A stretch of 64,000 nucleotides of DNA from UBA6627 sp965248675 (GCA_965248675.1 CBDFJZ010000007.1:248001-312000); one strand, 5' to 3'. Shown: positions 26,795-35,178, numbered from the stretch's first letter. The notes: generated by a model not told the origin, from the letters alone. Numbers and translations are program-made.

Positions 26795-27719
26795 GTGCGC
26801 ATCGGAGTCGATCTTGGCGGTACGAAGATCGAGGCGGCGGCCCTCGATGACGCCGGCGAGGTGATGGTCAGGCGCCGGCAACCGACGCCTCGGGACGACT
26901 ACGCGGCCACGGTCGCCGCCGTGGCGAGCCTCGTCGAGCAGATTGAGGGTGACTACGACGCGCGCGCTAGCGTCGGTGTCGGCATCCCGGGGGCGATCTC
27001 GCCGCACACGGGCCTCGTCAAGAACGCCAACTCCACCTGGTTGATCGGCAAGCCGTTCGACGGCGACCTGTCCGAGGCGCTTGGTCGGACGGTGCGCGTC
27101 GCCAACGACGCGAACTGCTTCGCCCTCTCGGAGGCCGTCGACGGCGCGGCGGCCGGCGCACACCTGGTGTTCGGGGTGATCCTCGGAACCGGCGTCGGCG
27201 GGGGGATCGTGATCGACGGCCGGCCGCTGACCGGCGGGCACGCGATCGCGGGCGAGTGGGGACACAACCCGATGCCCGGGCTCCGTGACGAGGAGTGGGC
27301 GGAGCAGCCCTGCTACTGCGGGCGCAACTCGTGCATCGAGACGTTTCTCTCGGGTCCGGCGATCGCGCGGGACCATGAGCGCCGGACCGGTGAGCCGCTG
27401 TCTGCGGACGAGATCGCGAAGCGCGCGAGCAGCGGAGACAACGCCGCGCAGGCCTCGATCAAGCTTTACGCCTCGAGACTGGCGCGCGCTCGCCACGGTG
27501 ATCAACGTCATCGATCCGGACGCGATCGTCCTCGGCGGCGGTGTGTCGAACATCGAGCAGCTTTACGCGCTGGTGCCGCCGCGCCTCGGAGCGCACGTGT
27601 TCTCGGACGTGGTCACGACCCCGGTCGTGCGGGCGCAGCATGGCGATTCGAGCGGCGTGCGTGGGGCGGCGTGGCTGTGGCGGCCCAACGAGGTCGCGGA
27701 GGGGCTGCCGGACCGGTAG
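26795..27719 (+). pseudogene. ROK-family sugar kinase, frameshifted
   Basis: The N-terminal 230 codons encode a glucokinase-like ROK protein: MRIGVDLGGTKIEAAAL (phosphate-binding), VANDANCFALSEA with the catalytic Asp, GTGVGGGIVIDG, and the zinc motif CYCGRNSCIETFLSG. After CTG GCG CGC at 27479-27487 the frame is wrong. The expected continuation LATVINVIDPDAIVLGGG runs in another frame to the stop at 27719. Adding two bases to the GC run at 27481-27490 would restore a normal ROK protein of about 308 residues. GAGGAG precedes the GTG start. It is either a real slippage mutation or an assembly error. Confidence 0.85.
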
Positions 27720-27757
27720 CGTCGGTCGCTCGACCCTTCAACGGAAAGACCGACTCG

Positions 27758-28633
27758 ATGATCGAGTTCGCCAGCATCGACCACATCTCGCAGGCGGTAC
27801 CAGACGTCGACGTTCAAACCGAACTGCTGATGCGCGTGTTCGGATTCCGGCTGGCCGAGGATGAGTACCGCGAGCCGGGGTTGCGCGCCGTCATGCTGGC
27901 GATCCCGGGCTCTTCGAGGATCGGCTGGGAGCTCATGGAGCCCGAGGGAGCGGCCTCGTTCCTGCACCGCTTCCTCGAAGGCCCTCGTGGTCCCGGGCTC
28001 CACCACCTTGCGATCCGGGTCGAGTCGCTTGACGCGGCGCGGGCCTCGATCCGGGAGTTGGGAGCGGAGCCGTGGGGCGACGAGAGTGACATGACCTATC
28101 TGCACCCGACGAGCGGCGGTCAGGGGCTCCTCTTCCAGTTCTTCGAGGGCGACGACTGGTACCAGATCGAGCCGTTCGAGGACGACGGCGAGCACACGCT
28201 GGGGATCATCGCGGTGAACCACCTGGCTCACGCCCACCGGGATCGCGACGAGCTGGGCGATTGGTACGAGCGAACGCTCGGCTTCGAGACGTTCTGGCGC
28301 GCCCCCGAGGGCGAGCAGGGCGAGTTCAGCACACGCGTGCTGGAGGCACCGACGAAGCAGATGCGCGTCGAGGTGATCGCTCCGACACGTGAGGACTCAT
28401 TCATCCAGCGCTTCCTCGATCAGCGCGGCCCGGGCGCGCACCACCTCACGGTCGAGGTCGGCGACTGGGACCGCGCGGTCGCGGCGCTTGCCTATCATGA
28501 GCTGCCGACGTTCGGCGAGCGAGACGGCGAAACGGACGGCGTCCCGTGGCGCGAGGCGTTCATCCACCCAAAGGCGACCGGCGGCGTACTGCTGCAATTC
28601 TTCTGGCAAGCGGAGCCGGGCTACTGGATCTAG
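27758..28633 (+). CDS. Two-domain VOC-superfamily protein
   Basis: The 291 residues hold two vicinal-oxygen-chelate halves. The first contains SIDHISQAVPDV and GLHHLAIRVESLDAA; the second contains AVNHLAHAHRDRDELGDWYE, GAHHLTVEVGDWDRA and GGVLLQFFW. The His residues in each half are the usual metal ligands. Relatives include methylmalonyl-CoA epimerases, glyoxalases and ring-cleaving dioxygenases, and the function cannot be chosen from sequence. The ATG at 27758 is used; the frame appears fused to the ROK gene only because that gene is shifted. Confidence 0.85.
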   Translation: MIEFASIDHISQAVPDVDVQTELLMRVFGFRLAEDEYREPGLRAVMLAIPGSSRIGWELMEPEGAASFLHRFLEGPRGPGLHHLAIRVESLDAARASIRELGAEPWGDESDMTYLHPTSGGQGLLFQFFEGDDWYQIEPFEDDGEHTLGIIAVNHLAHAHRDRDELGDWYERTLGFETFWRAPEGEQGEFSTRVLEAPTKQMRVEVIAPTREDSFIQRFLDQRGPGAHHLTVEVGDWDRAVAALAYHELPTFGERDGETDGVPWREAFIHPKATGGVLLQFFWQAEPGYWI

Positions 28634-28649
28634 CTCACGGCGCGGCTCG

Positions 28650-29333
28650 CTATGTGAGGCTCAGATCCTCGCCGTAGCGTTCGAGGCCGAGCTTGGCGGC
28701 GACGCGCCGCGAGGCGGCGTTCGTCCATTCGGTGCTGTACATCGGGAGGCGACCCGCTTCGCGCACAGCGTGCGCCCAGGCCGCCACCACGTCGACGGCG
28801 TAGCCGCGTCCTCTCGCCGCCTCGATCGTGAACACGCCGGCTTCGGACGCGCCGTCCGAGGTAGCCGGCGAGTGGCAGATCGCGACGGCGACGCCTTCCT
28901 CGAGGGCGACGGTGACCGGCTGGATGCCGTCCCACTCCTCGATCGCCCAGTCGAAGTGCGGCTGCAGCATCGAGCGGTTGCCGGCGCTGACGAGGATGGC
29001 GCGAGGGCCGTCCGGCAGCTCCTCGGGAAAGAGGAACGCGGGCCCTCCATACTCGCGAGAGACCGGGAGGTAGCCGTTCAGCGTCTCACGGTAGGCCTCG
29101 AGGTTGGGCGGGTGTGCCTCGAAGTCCTCCACCGTCGGTTCGGCGCGGGCGAGAGTGGCAAGCTTGACCACCTGCTGGCTTTCGAGGTCGCCTCGGATGC
29201 GCCAGATGTTGCCTGCCGCGGTGCGAAAGAGGCGGATGCGCGGCGCTTCCCGACCGCTGGTGGGCTGGCCGGCCTCGAGCGCGCGGACGTGCAGCTCGGC
29301 CAGTTCGAGGAGTCGAGCCGCCTCGATGCTCAG
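28650..29333 (-). CDS. GNAT-family acetyltransferase, probable CTG start
   Basis: The C-terminal part is a GNAT fold with the acetyl-CoA loop region VFTIEAARGRGYAVDVVAA and the following STEWTNAASRRVAAKLGL. The first ATG, GTG or TTG in frame is the GTG at 29171. However, about 54 codons upstream read as ordinary protein (for example LLELAELHVRALEAG and RTAAGNIWRIRGD). The frame then reaches a CTG at 29333 that overlaps the stop of the preceding gene as CTGA. GGAG lies two bases upstream. Coupled initiation at CTG is my reading, giving 227 residues. Substrate unknown. Confidence 0.65.
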   Translation of the reverse strand: MSIEAARLLELAELHVRALEAGQPTSGREAPRIRLFRTAAGNIWRIRGDLESQQVVKLATLARAEPTVEDFEAHPPNLEAYRETLNGYLPVSREYGGPAFLFPEELPDGPRAILVSAGNRSMLQPHFDWAIEEWDGIQPVTVALEEGVAVAICHSPATSDGASEAGVFTIEAARGRGYAVDVVAAWAHAVREAGRLPMYSTEWTNAASRRVAAKLGLERYGEDLSLT

Positions 29334-29746
29334 CGCTCCATGAGCACTTCGCCGCGCCCGATCACGCGGTCGACGTCGATCACCACGGCGGTGCCGAGCT
29401 GCTCTGGGTCACGGTCGCGCTCGAGCTGGGGCGCGTTGTCGTAGACGCGCTGGGACTCCTCGCCAGCCTCGATCACGCGGGCGCGGCCGTGGAACTGCCA
29501 GCCGATCTGCTCGGCGGGGTTGCGGTACATGAAGGCCATGTGCGGGTTGTCGGGGATGCGCGTCAGCAAGCCGGCGTTCGGGTTGCGGACCCAGATCGCA
29601 AGCTGGTCGGAGGAGTGCACCTGCGTGCTGCCGTAGAACGACAGGCTTGGCTGGCCGTCCGCCGCGACGCTGCTGGCAATCACGGGCAACCGGTCGGTCA
29701 ACGCGTTGCCGACCAGCTCCCGCATCTGATCCGTGAGTTCGATCAT
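29330..29746 (-). CDS. Pyridoxamine 5'-phosphate oxidase-like FMN-binding protein
   Basis: This 138-residue split-barrel protein is of the PNPOx-like superfamily. It has LPVIASSVAADGQPSLSFYGS and IWVRNPNAGLLTRIPDNPHMAFMYR, typical of the family's FMN-binding sheet. Members include F420- or FMN-dependent reductases and haem-utilisation proteins; no specific activity can be assigned. GGAGG lies eight bases before the ATG. Its stop overlaps the following GNAT gene. It is divergent from murE. Confidence 0.8.
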   Translation of the reverse strand: MIELTDQMRELVGNALTDRLPVIASSVAADGQPSLSFYGSTQVHSSDQLAIWVRNPNAGLLTRIPDNPHMAFMYRNPAEQIGWQFHGRARVIEAGEESQRVYDNAPQLERDRDPEQLGTAVVIDVDRVIGRGEVLMER

Positions 29747-29779
29747 CCGAGTCGCCTCCAGACATTCAGGCGCTCCGCA

Positions 29780-29809
29780 GTAGATTCTACAGCGCCTCCT
29801 TCGAGGCGC
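29780..29809. promoter_or_regulatory. Inverted repeat and hairpin between divergent genes
   Basis: GTAGATTCTAC (29780-29790) is an 11-bp inverted repeat that contains TAGAAT, a possible -10 box, on the minus strand. It is followed by a 7-bp hairpin GCGCCTC-CTTC-GAGGCGC (29792-29809). They lie in the 85-base gap between the flavin-protein gene and murE, so they may control either. Confidence 0.35.
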
Positions 29810-29831
29810 ATCCCGCTCGTACCATCGCTCG

Positions 29832-31361
29832 ATGACGGACTACCCCGCACCTCGAGGCGACTGGCGTGAAGGGCTCCCGGAGGACGCCGATCGTGCCTCG
29901 CTGCCGGCGATCCGCCGCGTGCAGCACGACTCGCGCGCGGTCGGGGCGGGCGACCTGTTCGTCTGCATCCTGGGCGAGCGCGCCGACGGGCATGACTTCG
30001 CCCCGCCAGCCGTCGAGGCGGGCGCGGTGGCGCTCGTCGCCGAGGCGGATCGAGTTGCGGGCCTCGAGCGGCTTGGGGTACCCGTGATCGGGGTGCGCGA
30101 CCCGCGGGCGTCGATGGCTTCGATCGCGGCGGCGCACGAGGGGTACCCGGGACGTGCTCTGACGGTCATCGGGATCACGGGGACGGACGGGAAGTCGACG
30201 ACGGCGTTCCTCACGCTCGCCGCCCTCGAAGCCGCAGGGCTGCAGGTCGGGCTGCTGTCGACGATCGAGACGCGCATCAAGGGCGGGGCGGTGCCGATGG
30301 CGGCGCGGCTGACGACGCAGGAGGCGCCGGTCGTCCAGCGGCTGCTCGGCGACATGGTCGAGGCAGGCTGTACGCACGCGGTCGTCGAGGCGACGTCGCA
30401 CGGGTTGGCGTTGCACCGCCTCGATCACTGCTACTTCGACGTTGGCGTGCTCACCAACGTGACGCCCGATCACCTCGACTTTCACGGCAGCTTCGAGGCG
30501 TATCGCAAGGCCAAGGGCGGGCTGTTCGAGATGCTGAACGAGCAGCCGCACGGCGCACCGCGGCGGACGGCGGTGCTGAACCGCGACGACCCGAACTGGG
30601 AATACGTCGCCGGCCGCACGAACGCGCGCGTCGCGACCTACGGCATCGACAACGATGACGCCGACATTCGCGTCGAGGACGTGATGGGGTGGTCGGACGG
30701 ATCGACGTTCACGCTGACGGCCGGCGACGACAGCATCGAGGCAAGCGTGCGGCTCCCTGGAGAGTTCAACGTCGCGAACGCCGCCGCCGCGATCACGGCC
30801 GCGGCCGCGCTCGGCCTCGATATTGAGGCGGTGGCATCGGGCGTGGCGGGTTGCCGTGGCGTCCCCGGGCGGATGGAACGCATCGAGGGCGCGCCGTTCG
30901 AGGTGATCGTCGATTACGCACATACGCCCGAGGCGATGCGGTCGGTCCTCGAGACGTTGCGCCCGGTCGTCGACGGGCGGCTGATCGTCGTATTCGGCTG
31001 CGCGGGCGAGCGGTCGCGCGACCGGCGCGCCGGTCTCGGGGCCGTGGCCTCGGAGCTCGCGGACTACGCCGTGCTGACGGAGGAGGATCCGCGGTCGGAG
31101 CCGTCGGAACAGATCATCGAGGAGATCGCGCAGGCGATGGTCGCAGGCGGCGCCCGCGAGGGCGAGACCTTCGAGCGCGCGACCGATCGGCGCGAGGCGA
31201 TTGCGCGCGGCCTCGAGCTGGCTGGCGCGGGCGATCTGCTGCTGCTCGCGGGCAAGGGGCATGAGCGATCGATCGAGCGCGCGGACGGGCCGCACGAGTG
31301 GGATGACCGCGTGGTCGCTCGCGAGGAGATCGCACGGCGCTTCTCGGCGGGGTCCGGCTAG
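29832..31361 (+). CDS. murE: UDP-N-acetylmuramoyl-tripeptide synthetase (MurE-type Mur ligase)
   Basis: MurE adds the third residue of the peptidoglycan stem peptide. The 509 residues include the N-terminal DSRAVGAGDLFVCI, the ATP loop GITGTDGKSTT (the family more often has GTNGKTT), and EATSHGLALHRLD. LTNVTPDHLDFHG and VDYAHTPEAM follow. The amino-acid selectivity loop reads TEEDPRSE, whose Pro-Arg resembles meso-diaminopimelate-type enzymes, consistent with dapF and dapL in the window. It is not in a dcw cluster. TACCAT eight bases before the ATG and no ribosome-binding site suggest a leaderless mRNA. Confidence 0.9.
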   Translation: MTDYPAPRGDWREGLPEDADRASLPAIRRVQHDSRAVGAGDLFVCILGERADGHDFAPPAVEAGAVALVAEADRVAGLERLGVPVIGVRDPRASMASIAAAHEGYPGRALTVIGITGTDGKSTTAFLTLAALEAAGLQVGLLSTIETRIKGGAVPMAARLTTQEAPVVQRLLGDMVEAGCTHAVVEATSHGLALHRLDHCYFDVGVLTNVTPDHLDFHGSFEAYRKAKGGLFEMLNEQPHGAPRRTAVLNRDDPNWEYVAGRTNARVATYGIDNDDADIRVEDVMGWSDGSTFTLTAGDDSIEASVRLPGEFNVANAAAAITAAAALGLDIEAVASGVAGCRGVPGRMERIEGAPFEVIVDYAHTPEAMRSVLETLRPVVDGRLIVVFGCAGERSRDRRAGLGAVASELADYAVLTEEDPRSEPSEQIIEEIAQAMVAGGAREGETFERATDRREAIARGLELAGAGDLLLLAGKGHERSIERADGPHEWDDRVVAREEIARRFSAGSG

Positions 31362-31445
31362 CATGCCGCCCGTATCGGGCTTGCAGGGCGGCGACACAGC
31401 GGGCACTCTCCGCACCACGACGGAGATCAAGGCGAGGGGGCCCTG

Positions 31446-32540
31446 ATGAAGGCTGCGGTTATGCGTTCCGGTGAGCAGGCCCTTCGAGTGGAGGAGCTGG
31501 TCCAACAGCACCCCCATCCCGGGGAGGTCCTCGTCCGCACCGGAGCGGCCGGTCTCTGCGCCAGCGACATCCACGTGATCCACGGCACCGCACAACTCCC
31601 GCTGCCCTGCGTCCTCGGTCACGAGGGCGCCGGCACCGTCGAGGCGATCAGTCCCGGGGTGACCAGCGTGAAGCCGGGTGACCGCTGCGTGCTGGCGTTC
31701 GTGTCGAACTGCGGGCACTGCCGGCAGTGCCGTTCGGGCAGCCCTCAGCTCTGCGAGAAGAACGCAGAGACCGGCGTCCTCCAGTACGACGGGACCTCGA
31801 GGCTGACGGACGCCGACGGGGCCGAGGTCTTCCAGATGTCGAAGCTCGGCGTCTTCTCCGAGTACCAGGTGGTGCCGGCGCAAGCCTGCTACCCGATGCC
31901 GGACGACGTACCGATGGAGGTTGCCGCGCTGATCGGCTGCTCGGTGACGACGGGCGTCGGCAGCGTCGTGAACGCGCCGGGCGTGACGCCGGGGATGACG
32001 GTCGCCGTATTCGGCGCCGGTGGTGTCGGGCTCAACGCGATCCAGGGCGCGAAGCTGATGAACGCGTCGCGCGTGATCGCGGTCGACATCGCCGAGCACA
32101 AGCTGCAGTTCTCGACCCGCTTCGGCGCCACGGACATCGTAGACTCGACGGCTCAGGACCCGGTCGAAGCGATCAAGGAGCTCAGCGACGGCGGTGTCGA
32201 CTTCGCCTTCGACACGTTCGGCGGCATCGAGACGACGCAGCAGGCGATCGGGTCGCTGCGCCGGAACGGCACGGCGGTCGTCGTTGGCCTCGCGCCGCTG
32301 GGCGACAATGCGGCAGTGGATCTCGTGGATATGGTGCGGTTCCAGAAGACAGTGGTCGGTGCCTACTACGGCTCCGCCAGCCCGCACGAGAGCTTCCGCA
32401 CGATGATCGACCTCTACCGAGGCGGCGAGCTGAAGGTCGATGAGCTGATCGAGCGCCGCTACAGCCTCGATGAGATCAACGAGGGCTTCGCCGCGCTTGA
32501 ACGTGGCGAGGATGGCCGCGGGGTGATCGTCTTCGATTGA
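31446..32540 (+). CDS. Zinc-dependent medium-chain alcohol dehydrogenase
   Basis: The 364-residue MDR enzyme has the catalytic zinc site GLCASDIH and GHEGAGTVEAI. The structural zinc cysteines are in SNCGHCRQCRSGSPQLC, and the NAD-binding loop is VFGAGGVGLNAIQ. The pattern is close to class III alcohol dehydrogenases (Rxyl3153-type), which oxidise alcohols or S-(hydroxymethyl) thiols. The actual substrate is unclear. GAGGGGG precedes the ATG. It is followed by an aminotransferase in the same direction. Confidence 0.92.
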   Translation: MKAAVMRSGEQALRVEELVQQHPHPGEVLVRTGAAGLCASDIHVIHGTAQLPLPCVLGHEGAGTVEAISPGVTSVKPGDRCVLAFVSNCGHCRQCRSGSPQLCEKNAETGVLQYDGTSRLTDADGAEVFQMSKLGVFSEYQVVPAQACYPMPDDVPMEVAALIGCSVTTGVGSVVNAPGVTPGMTVAVFGAGGVGLNAIQGAKLMNASRVIAVDIAEHKLQFSTRFGATDIVDSTAQDPVEAIKELSDGGVDFAFDTFGGIETTQQAIGSLRRNGTAVVVGLAPLGDNAAVDLVDMVRFQKTVVGAYYGSASPHESFRTMIDLYRGGELKVDELIERRYSLDEINEGFAALERGEDGRGVIVFD

Positions 32541-32651
32541 TCGCGCGCTACCACGCTCGCAATCATGGCCGCCGCGGGCTGCGGTAGGCTCCGGGTTCCC
32601 ATTCCCGAACGCCGTCGGCGCTCGCGACGCGCCGATCCCCGAGGAGACACG

Positions 32652-34025
32652 ATGACGACGATCGAAACTCAGCCGATCCTCGACGAACAGACGATCACTC
32701 AACTCCAGCAAGAGGACCGTGCGCACCTGCTGCACTCGCAGCACTACGCGCCCGACCACGAGAACGCGCTGATCTTCGACCACGGCGAGGGCGTCTGGCT
32801 GACCGACGTCCGCGGCCGCCGCTACATCGACGGCCTCTCGTCGCTATGGAACGTCGCCGTCGGCCACGGTCGAGGCGAGCTGGCGGACGCCGCGGCGGAG
32901 CAGATGCGGAAGGTCGCGTTCGCGAACGGCTACAACGGGTTCTCGAACGAGCCGGCGATCCGGCTGGCTTCGAAGGTGATCGACCTCTGCTACGACAACA
33001 TGCAGGCGCTGTTCTTCACCAACTCGGGTAGTGAGTCGAACGAGGGCGCGTTCAAGATGGCGCGCTTCTACTGGAACCTGCAGGGCCGCGAGGGCAAGAA
33101 CAAGCTGATCTCGCGGCCGCGCGCGTACCACGGCAGCACGCTCGCGACCTCCTCGATGACGGGCCTGCCGCCGTTCTGGAAGTACTTCGGGCCGCTGGTG
33201 CCGAACATCAGCCACACCGATCCGCCCTCGAACCCCGAGAGCAGCGATGAACCGAACGCTGACGGCGAGACCGCCGAATGGCTAGAGCAGGCGATCCTGC
33301 GCGAGGGGCCGGACACGGTGGCGGCGTTCATTGCGGAGCCAGTGAAGGGCGCCGGCGGCATCTTCACCCCATCCGACGACTACTTCCCACACGTCCGCGA
33401 GATCTGCGATCAGTACGAGGTGCTGCTGATCGCCGACGAGGTGATCACGGGCTTCGGTCGCACCGGCAAGTGGTTCGCCCTCGAGCACTGGGGGGTCCAG
33501 CCTGACATCGTGTCGATCGCCAAGGCGATCACGTCCGCGTACATCCCAATGGGCGCCTTCATCGTCAGCGAGCCGATCGCGGAGGCGATGCAGCACCTCC
33601 CGGCGGACGCCAAGTTCATGCACGGCTACACGAACAGCGCTCACCCGACGGCCGCCGCGGTCGGCCTGCGGAACCTCCAGATCATGGAGGACGAGGATCT
33701 CGTCGGAAACGCGGCGCGGATGGGCGAACGACTCGGCGACCGGCTGCGCGCGACCTTCGAGGGGCACCCGCACGTCACCAACGTTCGCAATCTTGGCCTG
33801 ATCGCCGGGCTATCGCTCGTTCAGGACGCGGAGAGCGGCACGCTGTTCGCCGAGTCCGGGACCGGCGCGAAGGTGATGGCGCACATGCGCGACGAGGGCG
33901 GCGTAATTCCTCGAATCATCAACGACGAGCTACTGATGGCGCCCCCGCTGGTGATCAACGCCGAGGAGCTCGACATCATGGTCGATGCCGCGGCCGCGGC
34001 CGTGACGGCGGTGACCGGCGTTTGA
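32652..34025 (+). CDS. Class III (omega) aminotransferase
   Basis: This PLP enzyme moves amino groups between omega-amino compounds and keto acids. The 457 residues contain FTNSGSESNEGAFKMAR, the YHGST block PRAYHGSTLATSSMTG, and the PLP-phosphate Asp in LLIADEVITGFGRTG. The Schiff-base Lys is in SIAKAITSAYIPMGA. GAGGAG lies six bases before the ATG. TAGGCT at 32585 may be its -10. With the dehydrogenase upstream it could form an amino-alcohol or polyamine degradation step, but this is inference. Confidence 0.93.
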   Translation: MTTIETQPILDEQTITQLQQEDRAHLLHSQHYAPDHENALIFDHGEGVWLTDVRGRRYIDGLSSLWNVAVGHGRGELADAAAEQMRKVAFANGYNGFSNEPAIRLASKVIDLCYDNMQALFFTNSGSESNEGAFKMARFYWNLQGREGKNKLISRPRAYHGSTLATSSMTGLPPFWKYFGPLVPNISHTDPPSNPESSDEPNADGETAEWLEQAILREGPDTVAAFIAEPVKGAGGIFTPSDDYFPHVREICDQYEVLLIADEVITGFGRTGKWFALEHWGVQPDIVSIAKAITSAYIPMGAFIVSEPIAEAMQHLPADAKFMHGYTNSAHPTAAAVGLRNLQIMEDEDLVGNAARMGERLGDRLRATFEGHPHVTNVRNLGLIAGLSLVQDAESGTLFAESGTGAKVMAHMRDEGGVIPRIINDELLMAPPLVINAEELDIMVDAAAAAVTAVTGV

Positions 34026-34072
34026 CCGGCTCCACCGTCAGTGAAAGAACTGATCACCTGCCCGCACAAAAA

Positions 34073-34102
34073 TTGACGCGCTGAGCCCCCGGTCGCTAGA
34101 GT
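34073..34102 (+). promoter_or_regulatory. Promoter of the small transcript
   Basis: TTGACG (34073-34078) and TAGAGT (34097-34102) are separated by 18 bases, the same -35 box and spacing as the his leader promoter. Transcription would start near 34109, just before a very strong ribosome-binding site. Confidence 0.7.
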
Positions 34103-34128
34103 GGATCGCAAGAAAGGGGGTGATGCCC

Positions 34129-34200
34129 ATGGTTGATGATAATAGTCATCGTCTGGACATGGAGGGTCGGAGCATCTCAACGGAGGTGTCCTCCGCGTAA
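34129..34200 (+). CDS. 23-residue peptide of unknown function
   Basis: The frame reads MVDDNSHRLDMEG and then RSISTEVSSA before TAA. AGGGGGTGAT eight bases upstream is among the strongest ribosome-binding sequences in the window. The peptide is Ser and acid rich and has no signal or membrane segment. It could be a leader peptide whose translation sets the RNA fold around it, or a small protein in its own right. It lies between the aminotransferase and birA, but a terminator separates it from birA. Confidence 0.5.
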   Translation: MVDDNSHRLDMEGRSISTEVSSA

Positions 34201-34228
34201 GCCCCCTGTCCATGACGGGGACTCTTAT

Positions 34229-34265
34229 GGGCCCGCTCGGCAAATGCCGGCGGGCCCTTTTCTTT
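34229..34265 (+). terminator. Rho-independent terminator of the small transcript
   Basis: GGGCCCGC (34229-34236) pairs with GCGGGCCC (34250-34257), with an inner CGGC/GCCG stem, followed by TTTTCTTT. It is a near-ideal intrinsic terminator. Confidence 0.9.
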
Positions 34266-34332
34266 GCCCTGAATCCGGCTCATCGAATCCGCTAGGCTCC
34301 GTCCGAACCAGGCCGCTCTCGAGGCAGTCCGC

Positions 34333-35178
34333 ATGCCATTCGATCTCGATCGCTACCGCGCCGCGCTGACCGCCTCGAGGGTCGGCGCGCGCGTCGAGTA
34401 CCGCGAGCAGACCGGATCGACGATGGACGATGCGCGCACGCTGCTCGAGGCGGAGCCGGGCGCGGCGCCGGGCTACGCGTGCATCGCCGGCGAGCAGCTC
34501 ACCGGGCGAGGACGGCTCGGCCGCCACTGGGTGTCGGCGCCCGGTGTCGGTCTCTACGTCACCTACTACCTGCGGCCTGAGGTGGTGCCGAACGCGCCGC
34601 TGATCTCGCTCGCGGCCGCGCTCGCCGTCGCCGAGGCCGCGCAAACCGTTGGCACTGCGGAGCCAGTGTTCAAGTGGCCGAACGACGTGATGTACGAGGG
34701 TCGCAAGCTCTGCGGCATCCTCGCCGAGGCGCGCAGCGCCGGTGACCGCCTGGACGTCTTCCTCGGGATCGGCGTCAACGTCCGTCCGAATCCGAATCAC
34801 CCACCCGACGTGGCGGCGATCGCCGTCAGCCTCGAGGAGATCGCCGGGGCGGCGCCGGCGATCGAGGATCTCGCGGCGGCGCTCTCGAATGCCCTCGAAA
34901 TCCGCGCGGAGCAGGTCGATCGGGAGCCGGGGCGGGTGCTGGCGGACTGGAGCGCGCGGCTCGCGACGCTCGGGCAGCGGGTGGCGGTGAACACCGTGAC
35001 CGGGAGCATCGAGGGCGTGGCGGCCGGCCTCGGTGAACGGGGGGAGCTGGTGATCGAGCTGGACGACGGGACGCGCCAGGAGATCGCTTCGGGCGATGTC
35101 GTCGCTCCGGGCCGGGTGGACGACGCTGCGCGTCCAGGCCGTGTGGACGACGCTGCGCGTCAGGGCAACTCCGGTTGA
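34333..35178 (+). CDS. birA: Biotin--[acetyl-CoA-carboxylase] ligase
   Basis: BirA activates biotin and attaches it to carboxylase carrier domains. The 281-residue protein has no N-terminal DNA-binding domain, so it is a ligase only. The biotinoyl-AMP loop is GRGRLGRHW at 58-66, and FKWPNDVMYEGRKLCGIL holds the catalytic Lys. The C-terminal cap domain is present. The last 20 residues come from a 27-bp duplication (GRVDDAARP then GRVDDAARQ). TAGGCT at 34293 is a possible -10. The his promoter overlaps its last codons. Confidence 0.95.
   Translation: MPFDLDRYRAALTASRVGARVEYREQTGSTMDDARTLLEAEPGAAPGYACIAGEQLTGRGRLGRHWVSAPGVGLYVTYYLRPEVVPNAPLISLAAALAVAEAAQTVGTAEPVFKWPNDVMYEGRKLCGILAEARSAGDRLDVFLGIGVNVRPNPNHPPDVAAIAVSLEEIAGAAPAIEDLAAALSNALEIRAEQVDREPGRVLADWSARLATLGQRVAVNTVTGSIEGVAAGLGERGELVIELDDGTRQEIASGDVVAPGRVDDAARPGRVDDAARQGNSG
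35110..35163 (+). repeat. 27-bp direct duplication at the end of birA
   Basis: Two 27-base units (35110-35136 and 35137-35163) differ at only a few positions and add nine residues to the birA C-terminus. This is a recent in-frame duplication by eye. Confidence 0.85.

Larger units (their letters stand above)
34109..34265 (+). ncRNA. Short structured transcript with alternative pairings
   Basis: The predicted RNA of about 155 bases runs from the promoter at 34073 to a terminator at 34265. Hairpins are GATGA/TCATC (34135-34150), CGGAGG/CCTCCG (34181-34195), CCCC-GTC/GAC-GGGG (34203-34220) and the terminator. The CCCCC at 34202-34206 can pair either with the ribosome-binding AGGGGG (34115-34120) or with GGGG at 34217-34220. 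TGGACA (34154-34159) can also pair with TGTCCA (34207-34212). These are mutually exclusive folds, as in a riboswitch or translation-sensing leader. I do not recognise a known family. Confidence 0.55.

Noticed and set aside
26795..28633. A 612-residue kinase-VOC fusion protein
   Set aside because: The frame only appears fused because the ROK gene is shifted. The VOC protein starts at the ATG 27758 and the real ROK C-terminus is in another frame.
29787..32783. A 998-codon open frame on the minus strand
   Set aside because: It lies opposite murE, the alcohol dehydrogenase and part of the aminotransferase, is Arg and Asp rich, and has no recognisable motif. Such shadow frames arise from the codon bias of high-GC genes.
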